The notes beneath the pieces were generated by a model, which ran no database searches, was not told where the DNA came from, and was given only the letters and a program-made list of their open reading frames with translations. Both the position numbers and the translations under genes were made by a program. DNA of 64,000 nucleotides from positions 10,539,501 through 10,603,500 of the forward strand of contig CM063298.1 of NCBI GenBank assembly GCA_032173965.1, in the 5' to 3' direction. The DNA is from Sitta carolinensis. Taxonomy: Eukaryota > Chordata > Aves > Passeriformes > Sittidae. This document shows, piece by piece, positions 55,219 to 64,000 of this stretch; the stretch's first letter is position 1; every line of letters begins with the position of its first letter.

Positions 55219-55546
55219 GTCCAGGGATGCCCTGTGTCCCAGGGATGCAGGGAATGAAGAAGCCCCATGTCCCAGGGATGTCCTGCGTCCCAGAGATGCC
55301 CTGTGTCCCAGGGATGTCCCGTGTCCCAGGGATGTCCTGTGTCCCAGGGATGCAGGAATGAAGAAGCCCCGTGTCCCAGGGATGCCCCGTGTCCCAGGGA
55401 TGCCCCGTGTCCCAGGGATGTCCTGTGTCCCAGGGATGCAGGAATGAAGAAGCCCCGTGTCCCAGGGATGCCCCGTGTCCCAGGGATGCCCCGTGTCCCA
55501 GGGATGCCCCGTGTCCCAGGGATGCCCTTTGTCCCAGGGATGCCCC
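55219..55546 (+). repeat. 18-bp minisatellite, about 18 copies, with higher-order blocks
   Basis: Unit TGTCCCAGGGATGCCCCG, with GTCCTG for GCCCCG variants. A longer unit containing AGGAATGAAGAAGCCCC recurs at about 55250, 55351 and 55440, so the array is made of three larger blocks. Eighteen bp is six codons, so plus frames read VPGMPR repeats; they are not genes. Confidence 0.95.
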
Positions 55547-57712
55547 CCGGGCAGGAGCAGCCTGTCAGCCCCGGGGCCAGTGCTCGCCGCTGGGACAGCC
55601 CCTCGGGAGGGCGATGACAGCCACGGTGCCAGTGTCTCCGTGCTGTTCGTGGGGCAGACACAGCGCCCTGCGAGCCCTCCCGGAGCCCTCGGGGCTGTCC
55701 CGCCGCTTTTGCCGCATCCCTGGGCAGCCGCTGCTCCTCGCCCCGCGGATTAAACGACTCGCGCCTCTCCTGCTAACGCTGGGAGGGAAAAGACTTTCCC
55801 AGGAACATTTCCTGAGCAAATCCCACATGGCATCGCAAGCCTCCGTCAGCAGCAAAGGCGTGTTATTGTTACCCGCAGCGCAAAGGAGCTGTCGGACCCT
55901 CTGCTGGCAGTTAAACCAAGTCCCTGTGCCTCGTCCAGGGGTCGTGTCTGTCCCTGCAGAGGGTCCTGCTGTGGCAGCCCCTCTCCCCGGACCCACGATC
56001 TCCTGCCCAGCCCGCCCTGCAATGGGGAGCAGCACGCAGAGCTGGGCTGGACCCGCACCCGCGGGGTCCCCGTGCTCTCACCAGCTCCTCATCCTCAGCT
56101 CCCTCAGCTCTTCAGCAGCTCCCTGCCTCTAAACCAGCGCCTGGGATGAGATGCTCAGCCCTGTTTCCTGACCTTTGCCCTGCCTCAGCAGCAGTTTGGG
56201 TTCCAGAGATGCAGCAAAGTTGCAAACTCAGTGCTCACACAGCAATCACCCCCTTGCCCACAAACTCACCCAAGGGCAGAGAAGACTTTTGAAGAGAGAG
56301 AACCCCAGAATGTCACCCTCATCAGGCCACAGTCACTCCATTTGCTTCCCCTCCAGTGGCCAGAGCAGCACATGGGGAAGATTTGGCCTTGGGAGGCACA
56401 AAAAGCCACATAAAGGATAAAACCAGTCCTGCAGTTAAATGGATTGGAAGACTGTAAGGAGAGAAGAAAGTTCTGGAGACTGGTCTGGGGTGCCACAGAT
56501 GCTGGGAATGACATGCTGCACCTGAGTGACAATTCAGAGGGCTCAGGGGAGTGTGGCTGGCACTGTGGGCAACCCCTGGGCAAGGCAGGAGCCAAACCAG
56601 AACCAGCCAGAGGGAAAGGCTACAGGTTTCTGCTGCCTTTGCTCGGCCTTTCCCTGGGCAGAGCCACAGCAGCTCTGCCCCAGGCAGCCTCAGAGCCAGG
56701 CTGGGCAGTGGCACAGGGCAGGGGACACCTGCAGACTGTGCCCAGCAGCCAGCCTGTGATGGAGACACTCACAAGCAGCCTGCTGGGGGCTCAGAGGTGG
56801 GCAGCTGAATGCAGCCCTGCCACAGAAGTGTCACATCTGGCAGAACAACAGCCCAGCAGGTCCCTGCCCTCCAGCTCGGGGGCTTTGTTTCCTGGTGCAA
56901 GGCACCCCAGAGCCTGTGAGCAGGGCTGGATCTCTGTCATCTAAACCCCAGTGCTGGTGCTGAGCTGCTCTCCAGTAACAGGCAAGAAGGCCAAGAAATA
57001 AAGCAGGTACATTCCGGGAATGCTGCGGCAGCAAACACTGCATGAATCACGTCAGGCCACATCTCCTTCCCAAAAAACACGCCTGGCCTGGGCATCCCAC
57101 CTTGGGAGCATTTCCAGCACAGACAGGGCCTGCACACCAGGCAGGGGGAGGTTTGGGGCAGCCATGGGGTGGGGAAGAGCCACACAAAGTCCCCCAGCCT
57201 GTGCCTCCTCTCTCTGCACCCTCAGCTGCTCACCAGCATCACACCAGCTCCACTGGCACAGGGCACTGCTCCTGCCACGGCACCCAGACCTCCCCTGCTC
57301 CTCTGGAACATCTCTCCCTGAATTCCAGCAGGGTTGAATATGGACACACGAAAAATGGAGTGATGCTGGAGGGACAAAGCTGCACACAGGGAAAATGGAT
57401 GGAGTTGGAGCTCGGGGACTGGCACCAGCTTGGAGAGCAAATACAGCACTGAGAGAGACATCAGAAGGAGGGAAATCACTGACTATATGACAGGAGGGAT
57501 GTGGAAAGTGGAAATGGGTTCAGAGAAGAGCTACAGGAACCACCGAGAGATAAAAATCCTGGGAAACTCCAGCACCATGGAAGCAGAAGGAGCCCGACCA
57601 CTTTTCCCAAAGCACAAGTAAAACAAGGCTTGGTCCCACTCGGCCAGCCCCTGCTGGGCAGCTGTGCAGCCCACACCAAACGGAGCTGCAGCTGACCCAG
57701 AGCAGGAGTGGA
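55547..57712. other. Unique sequence, CpG-richer at the start
   Basis: 55547-55900 has raised CpG content. The rest is GC-rich unique DNA with no recognised gene or repeat. Confidence 0.4.
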
Positions 57713-57809
57713 GTCTGGTTTCGGGCCTGATGTTTTGGTTTTTTGCTCTTTATCCCACTTTGCCGGGAAAGAACAGCAGAAACCCAAAACATCAGGCCTG
57801 AAAGCAGAC
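57713..57809. other. Imperfect inverted repeat, ~30-bp arms, ~97 nt in all
   Basis: The left arm 57713-57743 (starts GTCTGGTTTCGGGCCTGATG) pairs with the right arm 57779-57809 (ends CATCAGGCCTGAAAGCAGAC). Pairing is nearly complete, with two or three mismatches and one or two bulges. The ~35-nt centre can pair further, between CTCTTT and AAAGAAC, leaving a loop around ATCCCACTTTGCCGGG. The transcript of either strand would fold as a long hairpin of pre-miRNA size. It could also be a small inverted-repeat transposon remnant. No second copy was seen in the window. Confidence 0.8.
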
Positions 57810-58430
57810 TACACGGGAGAGCAGAGTGCTTGGTGCTCTCACCCAGAGCAGCCCTGACACCACAGAGGGGCTCCCTCAGCTGGGCCACCCCAGGGGCACT
57901 GCATGGCATGCTTCTCCTGCCTCCCTGAGCCTTTCTGGGAGCAGCTCCCAGCCTTGGAGCTGCCAAACAGGCACCAGGGCAGAGCAGCGGGGAGGGAGGG
58001 ATTCTCGGTGGAGGTGGGGATGAGCGCAGGAGAGCGCAGAGTCCCTCTCCCTCCTCTGCACAGGGCCCTTGCCAGCTCGGTGAGGTCTCTGCTGGTTTTC
58101 TCTTGGCTGTCAGGCTGCTCCCAAAGCCCAGCACAGCGGGACGGGCCGGCCTCCAGCCCTGGCTGCCTTCAGATGGGAAATAAGGGAGCTGGAGCGAGAG
58201 CACAGCGCCCACCGAGCTGTGCTGGGGCAGCCGCCCTGTGACAGGCAGCAGCACCTCAGCCCCTGAGCCCCGGGTGCTCTGGCAGCAGGGGAGCAGCTGG
58301 AGCCAGCCCAGAGCAGGGTGAGGGTGGGAGGGAGCCCCGCGTGCCCTCCTGGGATGCTCCCGGGGCAGCCCGGAGTGCCGGGATGCTGCACGGCAGACGG
58401 CGCAGGGGAACGGAGCGGAGATCTCTGCTG
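57810..58430. other. Unique GC-rich sequence, nothing recognised
   Basis: A 324-codon minus frame (57520-58494) spans this stretch and the inverted repeat. It has no recognisable domain and is judged a chance frame in GC-rich DNA. Confidence 0.45.
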
Positions 58431-58740
58431 GTTTCGCATGTTTTATGAAAAGCTGCTGGCAAAAATGTGCATTTTCTTTGGCTGTGTTTTGCATGGATTT
58501 GGCAAAAATGTAACGTTAGTGTCTCCCCTTGAGAGAACTTTATTGAGTGGAACAAAGTCGGATATTTTTAGCTACCCATTGTTAGCTGAAGAACAAAGCC
58601 ATAACTAAGATATTTTGTCTCTTACACTGAAACGGGACTATCAGACAAATCCATGTACAGTCATATGTGGCTGCCCATTCAGATGGAGCACGAGAGGGAA
58701 ACTATTTTTAGCCTGAACGCTCCACACAACAACCACACAA
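58431..58740. other. AT-rich unique block, candidate conserved non-coding DNA
   Basis: Low-GC unique DNA between GC-rich flanks, with GCATGTTTTATG, TTTGCATGGATTTGGC, AACGTTAG and CTATTTTTAGCC motifs. No coding frame. Regulatory character is inferred only. Confidence 0.3.
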
Positions 58741-59011
58741 TTTCCCTTCCCCTCCTAGCTGGACCACCAGAACTCAGGGGCAGCACCAGAGAGAGCAGCA
58801 CTGGCCAGGGGGACCTGGGGTCACTGCCTGCCGCTGTCCCTGGGGCCATCTGACAAACGGCATTCACAGGACGCGATCCTAAAAAAAGCACTCTCATTTT
58901 TATGCCTTTTGGGGTGTTTTCCCCCACACACACTCAGAGCTGGAATGATGAGAGGCAGCGAGAGGTTGTAAAACAGGATACAGACGGCGCTCGGTGGAGC
59001 AGCGGCTGAAC
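58741..59011. other. Unique spacer
   Basis: Mixed composition; nothing recognised. Confidence 0.4.
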
Positions 59012-59284
59012 CCTGATCCCTCCCTTTTCCCAAAACACTCGTGCACGCCCTGAGGATTTCTGGGATGAGAGGGGATGCCCTGAACCTTTCCTTTTCCCAA
59101 AACACTTGTGCATGCCCTGAGGGTTTCTGGGATGAGAGGGGATGCCCTGAACCTTCCCTTTTCCCAAAACACTTGTGCACGCCCTGAGGGCTTCTGGGAT
59201 GAGGAGAGGGGATGCTCTGATCCCTCTCTTTCCCCAAAACACTCGTGCACGCCCTGAGGGGCTCTGGGATGAGGAGAGGGGATG
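59012..59284 (+). repeat. ~66-bp minisatellite, 4 copies
   Basis: The unit carries TTTTCCCAAAACACTTGTGC, ACGCCCTGAGG, TTTCTGGGATGAG and AGGGGATGC. Copies differ by point changes and by a 3-bp AGG insertion in copies 3 and 4 (GATGAGGAGAGG). Each copy keeps a CpG-bearing TCGTGCACG or TTGTGCACG site. Confidence 0.96.
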
Positions 59285-60772
59285 CGCACAGGCAGCACCG
59301 GGGCTGCGGAGCCGGCACAGCCCCGGCAGCGCTGCCGCCCTTCCCGCTCCGCAGCCGAGCCATCCGCGCTGGAAATGTCCCGGCTGCGGCTGCCAAGGCG
59401 GTGCTTTCGAAAGCTTTTTAACCCCGAGACACCAGAGAGGCTGACAAACCTCCCCCGAGCTCAAATGACATCAGTGCGTTCTGACTGGCAGCGTTCTGCG
59501 AAGTATTCGTGTAATAGAAACAAAGCGGTCCATAAATGCCCTGGATTTCTCTGCGTGTGAGAGATGCCGGGAGCTCCTTCTAAACAGTTTTTTGTGGGTT
59601 GCAGCGGTGAGTCACTGAGAAGTCGCACTGAACGCCGAGGATTTGGTGCGACCGGGCTGACCCGTGACACGCTCATGGCAAAGCACGAGCAGTAAAAACG
59701 GGGTGCCACCACACAGCTGAGCTGCTGGGGGGCACCCACCGTGCCAGCTGGGGTGGGGGCTCCAGAGAAACCCCCGGAGCAGTCCCAGCTGCTGCAGCAC
59801 GGCAAAACCCTTAGGGAAGCTCGGCGGCCCACCAGCAGCGTCCTCTGCGCGCAGGCAGCCGCTGCCCCCGCAGCACCTCTCCCTGCCAGGCTCTAGTGCC
59901 AAACGCACCCTGTGCCCGCTCCTGGAGAGCTGGCACACTCCTCAGAGACCTCTCTGCAGCCCACGGGCTGCCAGGTGCCACTGAGAGCCCACCAAACCCC
60001 GGGAGGAGCGGCAGCAGGCAGCGGCGATGCCCGGCCGTGCTCGCCTCCCCAAAGCTGCCATCGCAACCAACCCGGCCGGAGGACAGAACAACACGAGTAG
60101 GAAGCGTTAATTTAATTACCTGTGGGCTTTTCGGCCGAGCTAGAGCGTCCTGGGGGAGATGCTGCTCTGCCACTCCTCGCCTGCTCCGCGGGTTAGGGCT
60201 GCTTTGACCAGGGAGCACTGATTGTGTTTTATAAACTTGAAGCACAGTAAGAACTGGTTTAAAATAGAGTGAACGGAGCTGGTGCGGGTGGAATTAGACA
60301 AACTCTGCGAGCTGCTTTTCCAAAAATAAATTAACTTCTTGCAGCCCGCGGAGCAGAGGCGGGGGACGGGGCCTCCCGGGAGAGCTGCCCGAGCACCGCT
60401 GCCGCTGCTGTCCCCTCCGGGCACAGCCCGGGCTGGGGCTGTCCCCGCCGGGCACACCGGCTCCCGGGGCTGCCTGGGGAGGGGACAGCACCACCCCATC
60501 CCCCCGAGTCTCTCTGCACCCCAATAAAGCTCTGTGAGCTGGCAGAGGGGAGCAGAGGCACCTGAGGGTGTTGTGCCCTGGCAGCGAGGAGTGGGGCAGG
60601 ATGCCAGCCAAGGGTGGGAGGGGTGGGTCAGTCCCTGCCAGACTCGTTGCCTCAGCGTGTGCTGGGCATTTCTTTCAGCCTGGGTGAGCAGGAACAGGTC
60701 TCTTTGGCAATGCAAAGTGCCCCTGCTTGGATGAAACTGGGAGTGCTGGTGGCGGTGGGCTGAAGGAGGGGG
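59285..60772. other. CpG-rich and mixed unique sequence
   Basis: CpG-richer patches at 59285-59420, 59820-60080 and 60340-60510 alternate with AT-richer unique DNA (59400-59560 and 60090-60340). The AT-rich parts keep CpGs (TTCGAAAGC, TTCGTG) and may be conserved. No gene-like frame with domain content. Confidence 0.4.
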
Positions 60773-61136
60773 CACAGAGAACCACAGGAAAGTTTGGAAG
60801 TGTTGGAAAGGACCTTAAAGCCCATCCCACCCCCTGCCATGGGCAGGGACACCTTCCACTGTCCCAGGGTGCTCCCAGCCCTGTCCAGCCTGGCCTGGGC
60901 ACTATCAGGGATCCAGGGGCAGCCACAGCTGCTCTGGGCACCCTGTGCCAGGGCTGCCCATCCTCCCAGGGAACAATTCCTGCCCTATATCCCTCCTAAC
61001 CCTGCCTTGTGTCAGTCTGAAGCCATTTCCTGTGTGCTGTCCCTCCATCCCTTGTCCCCAGTCCCTCTCCAGCTCTCCTGGAGCCCCTTTGGGCCCTGGC
61101 AGGGGCTCTGAGCTCTCCCTGGAGCCCTCTGCTCTC
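60773..61136 (-). mobile_element. CR1 LINE, 3'-terminal fragment (minus)
   Basis: On plus: 'gttggaaaggaccttaaagc', 'cccctgccatgggcaggga', 'cagcctggcctgggcac', 'ggcagccacagctgctctgg', 'tcccagggaacaattcctgc' and 'ccagctctcctggagccc'. This is the reverse complement of the CR1 3' end type also seen at 5276-5630. The octamer tail is lost. 5'-truncated and non-coding. Confidence 0.93.
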
Positions 61137-61481
61137 AGTGGGTGACCGGGGCTGAGCTCACACAGGGTGCTGGGGGAGGTGGCACTTCTTGTGTGCTGCT
61201 GCCCTGAGCGTGGACCCGAGCTCGGCAGGGTTTGCTGAGCTCTGCCCAGCATTCCCAGAGGTGCTGTCACCTCGGGCACAGCAGCCCCTCTTGCAGGCTG
61301 ACCACCAAAGGCAGGACCTGCCTCTAAAGCCCTGCACATCCCCAGTGCTTTCTCCTCACTGAGAACAAGCAGAACAACGTCCACCCACCTGTGCCCCAGT
61401 GCCACTGTGGTGCTGGGGACAGTGCTGATGGCAGTCCCCTCCTCTCTCCCCAGCTTTCACCCTGCCTCACCCCCACAAAAT
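61137..61481. other. Unique spacer
   Basis: GC-rich; nothing recognised. Confidence 0.4.
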
Positions 61482-61506
61482 TAAAAAAAAAAAAAAAAAA
61501 AAAAAA
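61482..61506 (+). repeat. Poly-A run, ~25 bp
   Basis: Uninterrupted A run after AAAATT. No retroposed body is recognised to its left. Confidence 0.95.
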
Positions 61507-62519
61507 TCCTGTAGTTTTTTTGACGCCAGCAGAGAGGTCCCTGGAAGCAAATCCTGGCATCCAGGCCAAGGGCAGCCCTCCCTGGGCGGGCAGGATGCCA
61601 CTCCCCGGGCAGGGAAAGTCCTTTCCCTTCTGTTTATTTATATCCACCTCGCTGTAAACTCACCCGCCGGCGAACCTGCTGCTCACACTAACAAACACGG
61701 CCCCTTGGTGTGTGCAGCACTGCCTGGCTGGGCAGACACAGGGAGCTGGGGGATCTCCACCAGCCCTGCTCCAGCTCTTCCATAAATCCCCGGCTCCCAC
61801 CGGCTTTGTTTACATAGCAGCTTGTCAGTGAAGTCCTTTTGGCAAAGCAGCTCCTGGTCGAGGAGAGACCTGAGCCAGAGCCCCCAAAGGGCCCACGGCA
61901 ATAACGAGACAGGCAGGATGGTTCCTGTGCAAGGTTCTTTAGTGTCACAGCCAGACACTGCCCAGGAGAGCTCTGCTCAGGGTGTGTTTGCATAGGGCAC
62001 AGCTACAATCCATACAAAATGTCCTTTAGAAGCAGGAGCGTTTTAGGACAGGCACAAAAAGGGGCACAGTGATATTTCAGGGGCGGAGAGGTGAGAGTTT
62101 CTATGTAAATAAATTTCTGCACCAATACAGCACCTGTGTTGTTACCCAGGCTGCCATCCTTAGAGCTCAGAGTTAAAAATCCACAGTGGAACAACTCACG
62201 CTTCCCTCAGGTTCCTTCCAAGCCATCTGCTTGGATGGATGGGATGCCCCAGCCCACGGGGGGCACTGGAGTTTTTGCCAGAAGGTCCTTGCAGCGGCAG
62301 ATCCTCAGGACAGTTTTGTCACAAGGGCTTGGGGAGTGAGGGACAGGAACATCAGAGCCGTGGCCCTGGGCTGGCAGCCAGGCCAGCAGGGTGAGGAGGA
62401 GAGGGAGCTCTGCAGGGTGGGCTCAGGGGCAGCTCGCAGAGCAAGCCCTGCGTGCTGACAGCGGTGCAGCACTACAGGCCAGGGGGGCATCTCCTCCCTG
62501 CCAGCAAGTTCATCCCACC
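61507..62519. other. Unique sequence, nothing recognised
   Basis: Mixed composition with an AT-richer patch at 61985-62180. No gene or repeat recognised. Confidence 0.4.
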
Positions 62520-63155
62520 CAAGCTGTGAGCTGAAACCATCCACGGCGGCGGGACTGGGCTCTGCAGGCTGGGCAGGGCTGGGCATGGCTTAGGGCCAGC
62601 AGCGGGTGGCACGGAGGGGACAGGCACAGACTGGGCTGCCCGTGGCTCCGGGGCAGGCGGCGGGGTGGCAGTGCCCGTGTCACTGTGCACGCTCGGGTGG
62701 GCAGCCCCGGGCTGTGCCAGGGTGTCGGCGAAGGGAAGCAGGACGCGGGGTTTGGATGTGGCAGCACCCCGCATCCAAGCAGGTGCCTGCCACGAGCCGG
62801 GCTCTGCGGCACGGCGTGCGCACGGCTGGATTTCCGTCCCGCCGCAGCCCCGGCGTGCCGGCTGTGCAGCAGACAGTTTATTTTAGCCACGGAGGCAGCA
62901 GACGGCTGCGGGACCCGCGGCTGAGGCTGTGTGGGCGGGCGGGGGCCGGCAGCCCGTGCCTCCAGCGCGTGTGACACGCGTTTGGTGTCACCCGAGTGGG
63001 AGACCTGCTGGCGGGGTGAAATATGAGCTGCGGGTTCCCGGCTGCAGCTGGAGGAGCTCGTCCTGCAGCCTGGCTCTGCTCCCTCCCCGGGGCAGGAGGC
63101 GCAGGGCAGCGGCGGCTGCTGCGGAGCCCGGTGGGCGCAGGCACCATCGCCGAGC
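62520..63155. promoter_or_regulatory. CpG-rich block (possible CpG island)
   Basis: High density of CG dinucleotides (for example 62660-62950 and 63100-63160) in GC-rich unique DNA, with a 'tgggcgggcgggggc' GC-box-like run near 62931-62946. It directly precedes the 17-bp array. Such islands often mark promoters, but I found no first exon on either strand. Confidence 0.4.
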
Positions 63156-64000
63156 GGGGACGGACAGCGGGACGGACAGCACAGCGGGATGGACAGGACA
63201 GCGGGACAGACAGGACAGGGACAGACAGGACAGGGGGACGGACAGGACAGCGGGACGGACAGGACAGCGGGACAGACAGGACAGAGGGACAGACAGGACA
63301 GCGGGACGGACAGGGCAGCGGGACGGACAGGACAGAGGGACAGACAGGACAGCGGGACGGACAGGACAGCGGGACGGACAGGACAGGGGGACGGACAGGA
63401 CAGGGGGACGGACAGGACAGCGGGACGGACAGGACAGGGGGACGGACAGGACAGCGGGACGGACAGGGCAGCGGGACAGACAGGACAGCGGGCAGGGGGA
63501 TGGACAGGACAGCGGGACGGACAGGACAGCGGGACAGACAGGACAGGGGGACGGACAGGACAGCGGGACGGACAGGACAGCGGGACAGACAGGACAGCGG
63601 GCAGGGGGATGGACAGGACAGCGGGACGGACAGGACAGCGGGACAGACAGGACAGCGGGACGGACAGGACAGCGGGACGGACAGGACAGAGGGACAGACA
63701 GGACAGCGGGACGGACAGGACAGCGGGACGGACAGGACAGCAGGACGGACAGGACAGAGGGACAGACAGGACAGCGGGACGGACAGGACAGCGGGACGGA
63801 CAGGGCAGCGGGACGGACAGAACAGCGGGACAGACAGGACAGAGGGACAGACAGGACAGCGGGACAGACAGGACAGCGGGACGGACAGGGCAGCGGGACG
63901 GACAGAACAGCGGGACAGACAGGACAGCGGGACAGACAGGACAGTGGGCAGGGGGACGGACAGAACAGCGGGACGGACAGGACAGCGGGCAGCGGGCAGG
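63156..64000 (+). repeat. 17-bp minisatellite, about 49 copies, runs off the window end
   Basis: Unit GCGGGACGGACAGGACA, with variants GAGGGACAGACAGGACA and GGGGGACGG. A longer GCGGGCAGGGGGATGG insert recurs near 63488, 63598 and, in altered form, 63945. Blocks of several units recur in the same order, so units were copied in groups. CpGs in the unit are well preserved, which suggests a young array or low methylation. The array continues beyond 64000. Confidence 0.97.

Noticed and set aside
57520..58494. 324-codon minus frame not made of repeats
   Set aside because: It crosses the inverted repeat, lacks any domain or signal I recognise and overlaps open frames in other phases. Typical of GC-rich non-coding DNA, though a conservation test would settle it.
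63156..64000. Telomeric or centromeric satellite
   Set aside because: There is no TTAGGG unit and no long AT-rich centromere-like monomer; a local 17-bp minisatellite explains it.

Overview
The window reads as nuclear DNA of a bird, most likely a songbird. The sequence evidence is a set of CR1 LINE 3' ends on both strands, several ending in the typical ATTCTATG-type octamer tail. There are also five or more solo-LTR-like elements with TG...CA ends and AATAAA-type signals, GC-rich unique DNA, and a very high density of minisatellites. The species cannot be named from the sequence. No protein-coding gene, tRNA or rRNA could be supported. The longest open frames lie inside tandem repeats whose units lack stop codons, and they are not called as genes.

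Layout. 1-3.5 kb: unique DNA with an old CR1 relic and a T-rich block. 3.5-4.9 kb: a 19-bp array, then a large ~31-bp minisatellite. 5-13 kb: two CR1 ends, an AT-rich (TAA)-like tract, AT-rich unique blocks that look like conserved non-coding DNA, and a minus-strand solo LTR at 9171-9790. 13.3-20.5 kb: a second solo LTR family, three CR1 ends (one with its tail expanded to about 400 bp) and a third LTR. 21-24.3 kb: GGAT and CATCTC microsatellites. 25-29.7 kb: a CR1 end, a plus-strand LTR, and 16-bp and 30-bp arrays. 32.6-33.1 kb: a 51-bp array. 35.1-36.35 kb: one LTR candidate and a second insertion candidate with a 7-bp direct repeat. 43.4-51.5 kb: 14-bp and 36-bp arrays, two polypyrimidine tracts sharing a duplicated flank, CR1 ends, and a second copy of the 13.3-kb LTR. 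54.7-55.5 kb: a truncated copy of the 26.2-kb LTR embedded in a minisatellite. 57.7 kb: an isolated ~97-nt inverted repeat. 59 kb: a 66-bp array. 62.5-64 kb: a CpG-rich block running into a 17-bp minisatellite that continues beyond the window.

Overall this is a non-coding, repeat-rich region, either intergenic or inside a very large intron. By my estimate roughly 12% is tandem repeat in more than a dozen unrelated arrays. The dispersed repeats are all short or solo relics. The AT-rich unique blocks between arrays are the best candidates for regulatory function, but this is inferred from composition only. The most notable features are the clustering of unrelated minisatellites, the G-quadruplex-capable CR1 tail expansion, the LTR inside a minisatellite, the duplicated polypyrimidine module and the inverted repeat at 57.7 kb.
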